Source of the DNA: Artemia franciscana
Lineage: Eukaryota > Arthropoda > Branchiopoda > Anostraca > Artemiidae
Length of the DNA: 64,000 bases
Direction of reading: 5' to 3'
Assembly (NCBI RefSeq): GCF_032884065.1
Contig: NC_088883.1
Coordinates: forward strand, 23,741,637 to 23,805,636
Positions within the stretch are counted from its first letter, which is position 1; every line of letters starts with the position of its first letter. Shown here piece after piece: positions 62,965 through 64,000 of this stretch. The notes beneath the pieces are model-generated. The model was not told the DNA's origin. It ran no database searches and saw nothing but the letters and a program-made list of their open reading frames with translations. The position numbers and the translations under genes are program-made.

Positions 62965-64000
62965 AGGATTTTATTCACCATAGTCAAAAAACCTAATAAC
63001 TATGTCTTTGGGGACGACTTGCTCCCAAACAGTCCCTGTGGGAGGGGCTGCAAGTGTCAAACTTTGACCGTTGTTTGCATATACTAATGGATATTGGGAA
63101 GTGTACAAACGTTTTCAGGGGGATTTTTTGGTTTGGGGGAGGGGAAGCTGACGGGGGGTTACGCGGGAGGATTTTTCCATGGAGGAATTTGTCAAGGGGG
63201 AAGAGAATTTCAATGAAGGGGCTTGGGACTTTCTAGTATTATTTAAAAAAAAAAAACAATGAAAAAATAAATATGAAAAGTTTTTTCAACTGAAAGTAAG
63301 GAGCAGCGTTAAAACTTAAAACGAACAGAAATTATTACGCATATGAGGGGTTCTCCTGTTCGTAATACCTCACTCTTCACGCTTAAGTATTTTTAGTAAT
63401 TTCAACTATATATTCCATGACCTTTGTGATTCAGTGGTCATTCTTAAGCAATTAGGACAAAATTCAAGTTTCAGTGTAAGGAGCCAGGGATTCACGAGGC
63501 TCATTTACGTAATAAAACATACGAATATAGAAGTTTGTTACATAAGTTACGTATATATTTTTACTAATGATAGCGTTAGTAAAACATTCAAAGTTCTAGT
63601 TGCCTTTTTAAGTAATCAAAAAATTAGAGAGCAGCTTGGCCTCCTCCCTCGCTCCTTTTTCTCTCAAAATCTTCCGATTTAAACTGTGAGAAAGCCATTT
63701 AGCCAAAAACAATTAATATACAAATTTGTTTTAATTATTTATGTGCGGAGAGCAAAAATCAAAACATGCAATAATTCAGAAACATTCAGAAATTAAATAT
63801 AAAAAAACAAGTTTTTAACTGAAAGTAAGGAGCGATATTAAAACATAAAACGAACACAAATTACTCCGTATATGAAAGAGGCTTTTACTCCTCTACGCCC
63901 CACTCTTTACGCGAAAGTTTTTTACTGTTTTAAAAAGTAGAATTAAGAAAAATAATCAAACTTTAGCGTAAAGAGCGGGGCGTAGAGGAGTAAAAGCCCC
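62965..64000 (-). repeat. R2 repeat (reverse) and truncated foldback hairpin, unit 2
   Basis: Counterpart of 41206-42241. The hairpin starting at about 63795 is cut by the window end in its second arm. Confidence 0.75.

Larger units (their letters stand above)
45926..64000 (+). repeat. Tandem segmental duplication, unit 2 (incomplete)
   Basis: Colinear with unit 1. 45926-54375 matches 15560-25400 without the 1377-bp Helitron, and 57303-64000 matches 33461-42241. The middle differs. At the window end the match is still running. Besides the Helitron and RTE differences, unit 2 has 319 bases (46271-46589) that unit 1 lacks, lacks about 350 bases equivalent to 20405-20750, and lacks 2.1 kb equivalent to 39098-41205. 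Confidence 0.85.

Overview
The window is eukaryotic nuclear DNA, most likely from an arthropod. A crustacean such as Artemia is my weak guess, made from the general look of the repeats and not from any search. It is AT-rich and saturated with transposable elements, with no operons, no recognisable tRNA or rRNA genes and no CRISPR. The only host gene I can support is the 3' end of the gene for the large subunit of replication factor C (RFC1), on the + strand. Its last three coding exons are seen at 24158-24371, 35056-35242 and 36802-36915, and again at 53115-53328, 58897-59083 and 60646-60759. No upstream RFC1 exons were found in the window.

Layout. 1-2198: a minus-strand Helitron relic with a broken Pif1-type helicase, itself interrupted by a second Helitron. 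2196-15559: no gene; (TA)n, two families of non-coding repeats (called R1 and R2 here) and perfect to imperfect foldback hairpins. 15560-45925: unit 1 of a tandem segmental duplication of about 30.4 kb. 45926 to the window end: unit 2, still inside the duplication at 64000 (equivalent to about 42241 of unit 1). The exons of the two units differ at 4 of 515 bases. The alternative to a real tandem duplication is an unpurged second haplotype in the assembly.

Inside each unit, in order: a non-LTR retrotransposon fragment flanked by inverted arms, R2/foldback and R1 repeats, RFC1 exon A, an intron containing head-to-head (5'-to-5') Helitrons, RFC1 exon B, a small Helitron, RFC1 exon C, and a second non-LTR relic on the minus strand. 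Unit 1 has extra insertions that unit 2 lacks: a 1377-bp Helitron at 15800-17176 with an empty site in unit 2, and a nearly intact RTE-like element at 30235-33460. It also reaches a distal segment (42330-45925) with a dead pogo/Tigger transposase. Unit 2 has its own deletions, the largest about 2.1 kb.

The most unusual structure is the Helitron complex in the RFC1 intron. Its parts are joined 5' end to 5' end into a palindrome of about 2.9 kb (54376-57302). They carry long arrays based on CTAAAAAA, a minisatellite based on GACGACCGGGACAC, the 16-bp palindrome CAGGTGACGTCACCTG near the 5' ends, and in some copies two successive hairpin+CTAG 3' terminators. Most other open frames in the window are translations of simple repeats and are not genes.
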